Origin: Labilibaculum euxinicum
Lineage (GTDB): Bacteria > Bacteroidota > Bacteroidia > Bacteroidales > Marinifilaceae
Assembly (NCBI RefSeq): GCF_009795715.1
Contig: NZ_WTCR01000007.1
Span: 248,001-312,000, forward strand
Length of the DNA: 64,000 nucleotides
Reading direction: 5' to 3'
A program made the position numbers and the translations under genes. The notes below the pieces were generated by a model. The model worked only from the letters and a program-made list of their open reading frames with translations, searched no databases and was not told the DNA's origin. This document shows, one piece after another, positions 1-9,081 of the stretch (positions within the stretch are counted from its first letter, which is position 1; each line of letters begins with the position of its first letter).

Positions 1-549
1 AGAGCCTTGAGTAATAGACGTACCACCTCGTACAACAATATTAATATCTGCTCCGGGAGCACCACTTTGAGTAATCACACTCACCCCAGCTATTTTTCCT
101 GTAATGGCTTGCGCTGCAGTAGTTACCGGAACCTGAACAAGCTCCTTCCCTCCCACAGAACTTACAGCTCCGGTTAAATCTTTTTTTCTAGCCGTTCCAT
201 AACCAATAACAACGACTTCATCTAATTCAGAAATTTCTTCTTTTAATTGAATATTAATGGTGGTGGCATCATTAACTACAATCGTTTGTGTAATTAAGCC
301 AACAAATGAAAAAGTAATTTTTGAATCTTTACCAGCAACCGTTATAGAATAATTACCATCAATATCTGAAAGAGTTCCGTTTGACGTCCCCTCCTCAATA
401 ATAGTCACGCCCGGTATGGTAGTAACTCCGTCTGTAACGTTTCCGGAAACAGTAATTTGAGAGATGGCATTAAAACTAAATCCATACAAGATGATAATTA
501 AAACCAACCACCGTTTCACGATACGTGTTTTGTTTGTGTGCTTTTTCAT
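1..549 (-). CDS. SusC-family TonB-dependent outer-membrane transporter, N-terminal part (cut by window edge)
   Basis: The first 183 codons are present; the gene runs off the left edge. The protein starts with a signal peptide (MKKHTNKTRIVKRWLVLIII...) and goes into a carboxypeptidase-regulatory-like (CarboxypepD_reg) domain with the typical SusC pattern GVTIIEEGTSNGTLSDIDGNY. A TonB-box-like stretch (ELDEVVVIGYGT) and the start of the plug domain (TAAQAITGKIAGV) follow. SusC proteins are outer-membrane beta-barrels that import oligosaccharides together with a SusD lipoprotein, which is presumably just outside the window. The gene is divergent from the HTCS regulator at 1122, so that regulator may control it. 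Family assignment is firm; the glycan is not known. Confidence 0.93.
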   Translation of the reverse strand, partial: MKKHTNKTRIVKRWLVLIIILYGFSFNAISQITVSGNVTDGVTTIPGVTIIEEGTSNGTLSDIDGNYSITVAGKDSKITFSFVGLITQTIVVNDATTINIQLKEEISELDEVVVIGYGTARKKDLTGAVSSVGGKELVQVPVTTAAQAITGKIAGVSVITQSGAPGADINIVVRGGTSITQGS

Positions 550-640
550 AGAAATACTATTTTATAAACTTATTTTAAGTGGATAAAAAATTATCTGTTA
601 TTTATATCCGCTAAAACTACGGTCAGGAATATTCGTATCA

Positions 641-673
641 AATACAATATTGTCCAAATCAATACAATATTGT
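641..673. promoter_or_regulatory. Duplicated 13-bp operator-like motif in the SusC/HTCS divergent region
   Basis: The 13-mer AATACAATATTGT occurs at 641-653 and again, identical, at 661-673, a spacing of 20 bp or two helical turns. Each copy contains the 10-bp perfect palindrome ACAATATTGT. Degenerate relatives follow (AATACAATAG near 685, TATTGTAC near 741). The site lies about 90-125 bp upstream of the SusC start at 549, inside the 572-bp gap 550-1121. I see no convincing gene in the rest of that gap. Position and spacing suit a regulator binding site, with the adjacent HTCS the obvious candidate; this is inference. Confidence 0.4.
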
Positions 674-1121
674 ACCTATCAACCCGTACATAAAAATACA
701 ATAGCCTGTACACGTGTAATTTACGAGATAACACATTCACTATTGTACATGAATGCTTAAGAACAAAAAAAGCATAAAAAGCAAGGTGGATAGGATGAAT
801 CTACGGAAGTGTCTCCATCAAAATAATGATAAGTAGGTGTATTTTTATCATCAACAGATTAGCTTAAACCCAAAACATGACTATTTTTACAAGCCTATAT
901 AAATATCAATCAGCGAATACTCATTCAATCCAATTATTTTTTCTATAATCGTTTTATAGAACCTATTTGTAAAAGCAATATTTACATTCCGTTTGTTACG
1001 ATACAAACCTTTCGCTTGAACTTTATAAACTGGAATCCAACTCGTATCAATAAAAACGAATAGGAGATCATACATTTACCGGAAGCGTATAAATTGAAGA
1101 TTTAGCCAAAAATGAAAACAA

Positions 1122-4100
1122 ATGAACATTAAGTATTTTTTTCTTAGTTGCTTTTTATTTATCTATCTAAATGTAAATGCTGAAAAATCTTTCAGAATAC
1201 AAAATTTAACCACTAAAGATGGTTTATCACAAAACACCATTAGTTGCATTCTGCAGGATAAACAAGGATTTTTATGGTTTGGATCATTAAATGGTTTAAA
1301 TAAGTACGATGGAAATGAGTTTACTGCTCTTCAACCGAGCTATGGACAAACCACCACATTATCCGACAGCAGAATAAAAAACATCCGCGAAGACAAATTT
1401 GGGTATTTATGGGTACAAACCAATATAGATCATATAAATTGCTATAACCCTCAATCAGAAAGCTTTATTAGCCTTAATTCTGCAAATAATCAATATGCAA
1501 ATATTTACTTTGCTCAATCAGGAGATGTTTGGCTTTGGGGAAATAAAAACGATTGTCTCAAGCTTACTCACACCCCAAAAGGACTAGAATCCAAGTCTTT
1601 TGGAAATAATTCACTAGGCTCTGGTACGGTTAATTTTATTTCAGAAGTGAAATCCGGAGAAATATGGATTGGGACACATAACAAACTATTCTGCTTTAAA
1701 GACAAGCAATTGAAGCTACTCATTAAAAATTCCAATTTTCATTCCATCGTTGAAAATGGTGCTTTTGTTTATGTTTTTACCGATAACAACAAAATGTACA
1801 AAATAGATAAAGAATCGCATAAAATTACCAATGAGGTTAAGCTTCACTTTCCTATTCACAGTTCGCTGCACAACACAGCACTTCTTTCCTTAAACAACAT
1901 ACTTATCACCACTCATGAAGAAAGCTATGTTTTGAACACGCAAACGTTACAAATCCACCTGGCAAATTCACTTTTTAAAGGTCAATCACTTAAAAATGCC
2001 TTTACTCAAATGGATAACAAAAATCATATCTGGGTTTATAACAAAAGCGGTGTTATTTGGCAATACAATTCTGAGCAGCATAGCTTTAAGCCTTTTGAAT
2101 TAATACCGCCATCAATTATTTCCAATATTGACATGGAGCGTTATTCAATTTATCACGATTCAAAAGATATGATTTGGATATCAACCTATGGAAACGGTTT
2201 GTTTGTTATTCAACAAAAAAACAATGAAATATTTCATTTAAAACATCATAAAAATGAGTTTGATGGACTTCGGACAAATTTTTTACTATCCATTACTGAA
2301 GACCGCAGTGGAAATATCTGGTTAGGAACAGAATATGCCGGGATATCAAAAATAAATTTAATTGAAAACAAGTACCAATCATTTTATCCCGAGCACAGAT
2401 CATCAAGTGATGAGGATAATATAGTGAGGCTGATTTATGAAGATAAAAACGAGAATGTTTGGCTGGGCACCAAAAGCGGACAATTATATATTTACGACAA
2501 ATTTTTTTCGTTGATAGCCAAACATCAGATTAAAGGCGGAATGCCTTATATCCTTGCCGTAGATACTAAAGGAAATAAATGGATCGGAACAAAAGGAAAT
2601 GGATTATTAATATTTGATAATAACTGCTTTACAAGCTATAAGACTTACAAGAAAGAGCTTATTAATTTAGATCTGCAAGCAGATAAAATATATGCTGTCT
2701 GCAAAGACTCTAAAGGAAGAATGTGGCTGGGAACATTTGGATTTGGCCTTCTTTTAGCCAAAGAGCACGATGGCACATTGGAACTAATCAATTTTCCGGA
2801 GTTAAGAAAGAAACAAACCAGAATCCGAACCATTGTTCAGGATAAAAACGGTCAAATGTGGTTGGGTGGAAATAACGGCTTACTTACCTTTGATCCTGAT
2901 TCCATACTACAAGATAAATCAAAATTTAGTCATTATCAGTTTAACAACAGAGATGATGCTTCACTGAGTAATAATGAAGTAAAAACAATATTTGAAGACA
3001 GCAAAGGCACCTTATGGATCGGTACCTCAGGAGGTGGCTTAAATAAAATAATCAAAAGAGAAAATAAGCATTTGCATTTTGAGCATTTTACAACAAAGCA
3101 AGGACTCGTAAATGATATTATACAAGGGATTCAGGAAGATGAAAACCAAAACCTGTGGATTAGTACCGAAAGTGGTATTTCATTATTCTTTCCTCAAGAA
3201 AATCATTTCGAAAATTATTCATTGTCATCTAAATGGGAAGGAGATCTATTTTGTGAATCGGCCATTTGTAAAAGCAAAAACGGAGCAATCTATTTAGGTA
3301 GTTATGATGGTTTTTATACCATTCAGCCCGACAGTATTAAAAATCATTCGAACTCAGAACCAATTATTCTAACTGAACTTTTTATTAACGGAGCTAAAAT
3401 CTTGCCTGAAGGTAAAACATCTCCCTTATCCCAATCCATATCTTCAACTAAAGAAATCAATCTTAAGCACAATCAACATTCCTTCACCATTCAATTTGCG
3501 ATATTAAATTATCAGAATACGAACAGATACACCTATATATTAGATGGTTTTGAAACGCAATGGAATCCATCAACACAACACAACCAGGCGACCTACCGAA
3601 ACATACCACCTGGTACATATACATTTAGGGTAAAAGGAAGTAACCACATGGGGACATGGGGTGAAAATGAAACAAAACTTTTGATTACCATAGAACAACC
3701 CATCTGGCGTTCAACTAAAGCCATCATACTCTATTTTATTTTGGTGATTGTTATTGGTGTAATTGCTCTTAAAATAAACAGAAAAATATATCATTTAAAT
3801 GCCGCCATTCAATTCGAACATCAATTAAGCGAATACAAAATTCGGTTTATTACAAATATTTCGCACGAATTTCGTACGCCTTTAACCATTATTCGAAGCA
3901 CAATAGAGAATTTAATGGCACAAAAGGATATGACAGAAAGTATCAAAAAACACTTGCAATACCTCGATAAAAGCTCAAGAAGATTATTACGACTGACCAA
4001 CCAATTTCTTGAATATAGAAAGATCCAGAATGAGCAGGCTAAAGTTGAATGCGAACCAACCGAAGTTGTCGGCTTTTTTGAAGATCTTTTTTCCACCTTC

Positions 4101-5390
4101 GAAGAATTAGCAGAAAGAAAAATGTTGTCTTTTGATTTTGTATCCAATCTCTCTTCATTTGTTATGCAATTGGATAAAGAGAAAATGGAAAAAGTAGCCT
4201 ACAACTTATTATCTAATGCTTTTAAATTTGTTAACAGAAAAGGAAAAATAAGCTTCATTCTCAATATTAATCAAGAATTAAAAACTCTTAGCATTAGTGT
4301 TTCGGATAACGGCAAAGGAGTGCCAAAAAAAGAACAAGGATTATTGTTTACACGATTTAAACAGATTTCACCATCCAAACCCGGCATTGGTATCGGTTTA
4401 AATTTATCCTACGAAATAATAAAACTACATGATGGCAACATCCAATACACCGAAACTCCTGGTGGAGGAGCAACTTTTATTGCCTCTATACCTATTCTTA
4501 CTAATACCGAAACAAAAGTAATCCGTCATCAGCAACAGGTTTTACAGCCAACCAATCCTGAAATAATAGAATTGGAAAGCAATCCCTTAACTACTTTGTC
4601 AGAAAAAGAATTAGAGCAGTATAAGAATTTTAAAGTATTAGTGATTGAAGATGATCCTGATGTTTCCGATTATTTAAATGACTTTTTGCAACAATATTTT
4701 AAAGTGATTGTTGCTGTAAACGGTCTTGATGGAATAAACAAATGTAGTCTGGTCAATCCTCAATTAATTATTTGTGATGCGATGATGCCTAAAATGAATG
4801 GTTTTCAGGTTATTAAACGAATAAAATCCGATTTTCAAACCTGTCATATTCCCATTGTAATGTTAACAGCTTATGTTAGTTCTCCTTACCAACTTAAGGG
4901 AATTACGGCTGGAGCTGATGCCTATATCACGAAACCTTTTAGTTCTCAGTATCTGATCATACGTATGGTGAAATTATTAGAGCAAAGACACACCTTGCAA
5001 CAAAAATACGCCATGGAACCTGGCGTAAGCTCCTTACCCAATTTTGCTGTTAATAAGGACAATGAATTTATAAAAGAACTGAATTTAATCATAAAACAAA
5101 ACATTTCTAATACTGATTTTTCTATTAATGAATTTCACGAGAAAATGTCAATGGGGAGAACCATATTTTACAAAAAGGTAAAAGGTCTAACCGGTTTTAC
5201 ACCCAATGATTACATCAGAGTTATTCGAATGAAAGAAGCTGCAAAATTATTAATTACCACTAAGCTTAATGTGTCGGAAGTAGCGTATAAAGTCGGAAGT
5301 AGTAATCCTTTTTATTTTAGTAAATGTTTTAAACAACAATTTGGGGTATCTCCTTCTGTTTATATTAAAAATGGAAGTGCTAAAAGTTAG
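1122..5390 (+). CDS. Hybrid two-component system regulator (HTCS)
   Basis: This 1422-aa one-protein sensor-regulator combines a periplasmic glycan sensor with a cytoplasmic kinase, receiver and DNA-binding domain. A signal peptide is followed by about 14 Reg_prop-type propeller repeats (recurring D..G.lWiGT patterns, residues about 25-745) and a Y_Y_Y domain (about 747-840). One membrane helix lies at about 866-886. The HisKA box SHEFRTP carries the phospho-accepting His915. HATPase motifs follow (NLLSNAFKF, DNGKGVP, GIGIGLNLS), then a receiver domain with Asp1219 in ICDAMMPKMNG and a C-terminal AraC-type HTH (about 1310-1422). HTCS proteins activate neighbouring PULs when an oligosaccharide binds the propeller. 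Likely targets are the divergent SusC and/or the genes to the right. Confidence 0.95.
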   Translation: MNIKYFFLSCFLFIYLNVNAEKSFRIQNLTTKDGLSQNTISCILQDKQGFLWFGSLNGLNKYDGNEFTALQPSYGQTTTLSDSRIKNIREDKFGYLWVQTNIDHINCYNPQSESFISLNSANNQYANIYFAQSGDVWLWGNKNDCLKLTHTPKGLESKSFGNNSLGSGTVNFISEVKSGEIWIGTHNKLFCFKDKQLKLLIKNSNFHSIVENGAFVYVFTDNNKMYKIDKESHKITNEVKLHFPIHSSLHNTALLSLNNILITTHEESYVLNTQTLQIHLANSLFKGQSLKNAFTQMDNKNHIWVYNKSGVIWQYNSEQHSFKPFELIPPSIISNIDMERYSIYHDSKDMIWISTYGNGLFVIQQKNNEIFHLKHHKNEFDGLRTNFLLSITEDRSGNIWLGTEYAGISKINLIENKYQSFYPEHRSSSDEDNIVRLIYEDKNENVWLGTKSGQLYIYDKFFSLIAKHQIKGGMPYILAVDTKGNKWIGTKGNGLLIFDNNCFTSYKTYKKELINLDLQADKIYAVCKDSKGRMWLGTFGFGLLLAKEHDGTLELINFPELRKKQTRIRTIVQDKNGQMWLGGNNGLLTFDPDSILQDKSKFSHYQFNNRDDASLSNNEVKTIFEDSKGTLWIGTSGGGLNKIIKRENKHLHFEHFTTKQGLVNDIIQGIQEDENQNLWISTESGISLFFPQENHFENYSLSSKWEGDLFCESAICKSKNGAIYLGSYDGFYTIQPDSIKNHSNSEPIILTELFINGAKILPEGKTSPLSQSISSTKEINLKHNQHSFTIQFAILNYQNTNRYTYILDGFETQWNPSTQHNQATYRNIPPGTYTFRVKGSNHMGTWGENETKLLITIEQPIWRSTKAIILYFILVIVIGVIALKINRKIYHLNAAIQFEHQLSEYKIRFITNISHEFRTPLTIIRSTIENLMAQKDMTESIKKHLQYLDKSSRRLLRLTNQFLEYRKIQNEQAKVECEPTEVVGFFEDLFSTFEELAERKMLSFDFVSNLSSFVMQLDKEKMEKVAYNLLSNAFKFVNRKGKISFILNINQELKTLSISVSDNGKGVPKKEQGLLFTRFKQISPSKPGIGIGLNLSYEIIKLHDGNIQYTETPGGGATFIASIPILTNTETKVIRHQQQVLQPTNPEIIELESNPLTTLSEKELEQYKNFKVLVIEDDPDVSDYLNDFLQQYFKVIVAVNGLDGINKCSLVNPQLIICDAMMPKMNGFQVIKRIKSDFQTCHIPIVMLTAYVSSPYQLKGITAGADAYITKPFSSQYLIIRMVKLLEQRHTLQQKYAMEPGVSSLPNFAVNKDNEFIKELNLIIKQNISNTDFSINEFHEKMSMGRTIFYKKVKGLTGFTPNDYIRVIRMKEAAKLLITTKLNVSEVAYKVGSSNPFYFSKCFKQQFGVSPSVYIKNGSAKS

Positions 5391-5402
5391 TTTTAGAATA
5401 AT

Positions 5403-5472
5403 AACAGAGCATAAACACAGTTAGTATTGAGCCAGCAAAATATGCTTGACAATGTTATTTTGATGCTCTGTT
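5403..5472 (+). terminator. Possible terminator stem after the HTCS gene
   Basis: AACAGAGCAT (5403-5412) pairs perfectly with ATGCTCTGTT (5463-5472), but the loop is 50 nt and there is no clear T-tract, so termination is weakly supported. In the rest of the 325-bp gap 5391-5715 I see no gene. Confidence 0.25.
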
Positions 5473-5715
5473 TATATTAGACGTTCCAAGGCAGTACCGA
5501 AAAAAAATAGTAATTTTAGCAACTCATAATTTAAGATCTTTTATAGTAAAAAAATACGATCCAATTTAATTAAATCGTAATTTTAATCACAGCATAATTT
5601 CAGATAAAACATCCATACCGAAGCGATTTTGACACACCGGGAGATGATTATCTCAGCATGGTAATCCCGAAAGCTTTCAGAGCCATATGGCAAATCAAAA
5701 ACAAATTATAAACAT

Positions 5716-6585
5716 ATGAAATCAACAATCTTATCCATTGTATTATTTACAATGATCAGCTGTTCTGCAATAGGACAAAACCTTACCAATGCCAGCTTAT
5801 TTCTTAGGAGCGACTCTGTTTACACCAATATGATTCAGGAAGAATCCGGTGACTTATACAAAACAATAGGACATCACGGACCTGCTGTTGAAAATGAATG
5901 GTTGGCACTTCGCTTGTATTTTAATAATAAAGCTACTTCGATTGATGTTTACAACAAACAAAAAAAAGGTCTCGAATTAAAAAATGTAAAATGGTATCCT
6001 TCCGAAAAAGAACAGAAAAAAGGCCTGGGTGCTGATTATTATAAAGTAGGATCGACAGTAGGCCTTGGAGGTGTTCGCCTTTGGGATGGAGAAAATGTAG
6101 TGCTTTTAGCTCCAGTTTCGAATCGTATTGCCACGGTTAAAAAGGAAGCCACTTATTCTCAAATGGAAATGTTATCAAAAGATGTTCCATATAAAGGAAA
6201 AAAGATAGATGTATTGGTTCGTGTAACCGCTTACACCGGAATTCGGGAAATGAGAGTGGAAGCTTTTGCTTTAACAGACGAGGATGTTCAGTTTGTTACC
6301 GGAATTAACTACCACAAAGGGCAAAAAGTTGAAAAAGCCGATAATTATATGATTGCATGGGGTTATCATCCTGAAGATGTGGCCGCAGAAAAGATTCAAG
6401 TTGGAGCTGCAATAATGATTAATCCAGATGATTATCAGGACAGAAAAGATGATGGCAAACAACAACTTTACATTTCAAAACCAACAAAATATTTAAGCAC
6501 TTGGGTAACCTCCACGATTGAAAAGGATAAAAAAATGGGAACCTTTGAAAAATTTAAAGCATACGTTGTTAAAACTGCAAAATAA
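5716..6585 (+). CDS. Secreted DUF4861-like protein
   Basis: A 289-aa protein with an N-terminal signal peptide and a Cys at residue 16 (lipobox-like MISCSAIGQ). The segment around residues 30-75 (SDSVYTNMIQEESGDLYK...HHGPAVENEWLALRLYFN) resembles the conserved start of DUF4861, a family of secreted proteins that accompanies pectin-degrading enzymes in Bacteroidota. No catalytic role is assigned here. It is the only plus-strand gene between the HTCS and the minus-strand enzyme block and ends tail-to-tail with the esterase at 6643, with a terminator between. The family call is from memory of motifs, not a search. Confidence 0.55.
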   Translation: MKSTILSIVLFTMISCSAIGQNLTNASLFLRSDSVYTNMIQEESGDLYKTIGHHGPAVENEWLALRLYFNNKATSIDVYNKQKKGLELKNVKWYPSEKEQKKGLGADYYKVGSTVGLGGVRLWDGENVVLLAPVSNRIATVKKEATYSQMEMLSKDVPYKGKKIDVLVRVTAYTGIREMRVEAFALTDEDVQFVTGINYHKGQKVEKADNYMIAWGYHPEDVAAEKIQVGAAIMINPDDYQDRKDDGKQQLYISKPTKYLSTWVTSTIEKDKKMGTFEKFKAYVVKTAK

Positions 6586-6596
6586 ATTCTGTAAGT

Positions 6597-6623
6597 AAGG
6601 GGCCATAAAGCCCCTTCTTTTTT
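6597..6623 (+). terminator. Rho-independent terminator
   Basis: AAGGGGC (6597-6603), a six-base loop and GCCCCTT (6610-6616) are followed by a T-rich run. It closes the DUF4861-like gene; the convergent esterase ends at 6643. Confidence 0.75.
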
Positions 6624-6642
6624 TCCTTTTACAAAAAGATTG

Positions 6643-8889
6643 TTATTCCTTTTCAAGTATCGATTTTATCGTATCTGCCCAAATTTGATATCCTTTCTCT
6701 GTCGGATGACAATAATCTCCAGCTATTTCTTTTGTCAGAATTCCCTCCTGAGTTACTAATCTCGGACCAATATCCACTAGTTTAATGTTGTTTTTCTGTG
6801 CAAACTGCTCCAATTTGATATTGATTTTATTAATTAACTGTCGTCTCGGATGATCAGGTTTTTCTTCCCTTGGAAAAACAGACATTAAGATGATTTTAGC
6901 TCCGGGAACTTTGGATCGAACACGTGAGTATACGGCCACAATCCCCTCCACAATTTCTTCAGCCGTATTTACCCGGGCATTAGATGTCTGACTGGTATTA
7001 TTCGTACCGATATGAATGATTACAGTCCGGGGATGCAAACCATCCAATTCTCCATGATCCAAACGCCACAAAACATTCTGTGTGCGATCCCAGCCAAATC
7101 CCAAATTTAAAACCCGGTATTTGCTAAACAGATTGTTCCATGAAATAGGACCATTGGATTTTCGGGCTCTGCCATCAGCGTATTTTAAATCAGGTTTGCC
7201 TCCCCAAAAATGAGTGATCGAATTACCGATTAAAACAATTTCGGGATTGATTGAGTCTTTAATTGCCAGCACATCATTGTGTCTGTCCCACCAATTGTAA
7301 CTGTCTTGTTCCAATTTTGAAACCGGTACGATAGCCGTATTGCTGTTAATTTCAGTATCCAATACCTTGTCGTTCATCAATTGCGACAACAATGGTTCCA
7401 TTGATTGAGCCCACAATTTTGCTCCCAGAGGCGTAGGATGCAACCAGTCAGACATCAACTCATGCTTGATTGAACCATCCAAATTGAGAAATAGATGGTT
7501 TACATCACAATAGAATACATGCTTCCGGTCACTCAACTTAGAAATTAGATCGGCTGATCTGTCAAGAATGGCACGATGAGAAGTTGGATTGGGGCCATCG
7601 TAACTACCTGGAAATGGTCTCAAAAGCACAATCTTGGTTTCGGGCAAACGAGTTCTAATCTCTTTTACAATTGCTTCAATACCTCCTGCAACTTGCGATG
7701 CTGTATGCCGGGTAGGATAATGCTTTTCATCCACATTGTTTGTACCTACTTCGAGTATGATTGCCTTGGGAGATTGTCCATTAAGTATTCCTTTTTGAAT
7801 ATTCCATAAAATATTTTCGGTTCGGTACCCGCTAAAACCCAAATTTATGGCATTTCTTGGAGCAAAAAACTGATTCCACACCTCTTGGTATTGTGTCTTT
7901 TCAAAATTGTTAATGATCGAATTGCCCATCAATATCAAATCATATTTATTGTGTGCTATCAATTTCAGCTTTTCAGCCAAACGCCCCTTATTATAGCCCT
8001 CGGTTGGTATTGTTGCCGGATTAACATCAGTTTTAAGCAATATTTTACCGGTTTCAAGAGAGTTTTGAATAAAAGGCTTCAATTGAAATTCTTCAGCTGT
8101 TGGATTGATGTTTTTTCCCGCCAGGTAAATACTGTCTTTTACGACTTTCAACACGGCATGCCCGTCATAACCAATCCATGTTTTGTAATAATCGATACAC
8201 CTTGTCTTATTTTCAACTTGATCGTTTTCATTTACCAGCAAAAACAATTCAGATTCTGGATTTATGGGAGGCATAATTGTTGGATACACAGTACCAGTCA
8301 TGCATTCATCCATATTTATAGGAGAAATGAGAATTATCTTTTCCGGTTGTTCACCCTTATTCAATCTCTCGACTGCCTTTGCCGCAAGATTAGCTCCGGC
8401 AGAAAAACCAAGAAGAACATTGGGAGAGTTGCTAAAACCATGCTTCTTAAAATTGTTTTTTAAATAGTGATACGCATTTAACACATCATTCTCAGCAAGG
8501 TTTTGAATGTTGGATTCTGTCCCGATGTAATAATCAAGTACTACAACATCATACGCCTTTTTAGTAAGGAAACGAGCCACTTCGATACCTTCTTGTTTGG
8601 TATGTATGACACTAAAATCGCCTCCAGGTACGACTAAAACTGTTCCGTTAGATATTTTTGAACGCGTCCGAAAAAGTCGGAGCATCGGCTTGTTTAAATG
8701 ATGAATAATTCCATCCTTCTCAATTTTATTTACTTGTAAAACTTTCTCGCCTGATATCAATAAAAATTTAGAATTCCCTATATCCTGCCCTACTTCCTGA
8801 GCCATAATCCTCTCTCCTAAAAACAGAAGAACAGTCATTAAAACAAGAATACAAAAACTTGGAAAAGAGCTATTTATACATTTTTTCAT
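6643..8889 (-). CDS. Three-domain secreted esterase: alpha/beta hydrolase plus two SGNH hydrolase domains
   Basis: A 748-aa exported protein (signal peptide about residues 1-30, ending IMAQ) that joins three hydrolase units. Residues about 60-280 look like an alpha/beta-hydrolase with oxyanion segment VVPGGDF and nucleophile elbow GFSAGAN, as in BD-FAE-type carbohydrate esterases. Residues about 315-510 and 545-748 are two SGNH/GDSL-like domains of the PAF-acetylhydrolase type. Each starts with GNSI instead of GDSL, has a GTNN block (VGTNNVDEK, IGTNNTSQ) and ends with a HPT motif (DWLHPT, DYCHPT) that holds the catalytic His. In this PUL the likely job is removing acetyl or methyl esters from pectin. 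Substrate specificity cannot be read from the sequence. Confidence 0.85.
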   Translation of the reverse strand: MKKCINSSFPSFCILVLMTVLLFLGERIMAQEVGQDIGNSKFLLISGEKVLQVNKIEKDGIIHHLNKPMLRLFRTRSKISNGTVLVVPGGDFSVIHTKQEGIEVARFLTKKAYDVVVLDYYIGTESNIQNLAENDVLNAYHYLKNNFKKHGFSNSPNVLLGFSAGANLAAKAVERLNKGEQPEKIILISPINMDECMTGTVYPTIMPPINPESELFLLVNENDQVENKTRCIDYYKTWIGYDGHAVLKVVKDSIYLAGKNINPTAEEFQLKPFIQNSLETGKILLKTDVNPATIPTEGYNKGRLAEKLKLIAHNKYDLILMGNSIINNFEKTQYQEVWNQFFAPRNAINLGFSGYRTENILWNIQKGILNGQSPKAIILEVGTNNVDEKHYPTRHTASQVAGGIEAIVKEIRTRLPETKIVLLRPFPGSYDGPNPTSHRAILDRSADLISKLSDRKHVFYCDVNHLFLNLDGSIKHELMSDWLHPTPLGAKLWAQSMEPLLSQLMNDKVLDTEINSNTAIVPVSKLEQDSYNWWDRHNDVLAIKDSINPEIVLIGNSITHFWGGKPDLKYADGRARKSNGPISWNNLFSKYRVLNLGFGWDRTQNVLWRLDHGELDGLHPRTVIIHIGTNNTSQTSNARVNTAEEIVEGIVAVYSRVRSKVPGAKIILMSVFPREEKPDHPRRQLINKINIKLEQFAQKNNIKLVDIGPRLVTQEGILTKEIAGDYCHPTEKGYQIWADTIKSILEKE

Positions 8890-9081
8890 CAGTCATTTAT
8901 TTAATTGTATTTGAAAGTTTTACAAAAAATGCTCTGGTCGCAGCTCATGCAATAGAAATGGATACATACCTGTTTTTTTCTATTTAAAACGAACAAACCA
9001 CCTCTTCAAACATTCTTTGTGAAAGTATATTTGTCGAAATTAATTAAGATCTTTTGTAGTAAGGCATCCCCACAGGAATTA

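Noticed and set aside
887-1075. 62-codon minus-strand open frame in the SusC/HTCS gap
   Set aside because: No domain, signal or start context; it lies in a long regulatory gap of a very AT-rich genome and ends close to the HTCS promoter side, so chance is more likely.
7885-8463. 192-codon plus-strand open frame opposite the triple esterase
   Set aside because: It is the shadow of the well-supported minus-strand enzyme, and its peptide has no known feature.
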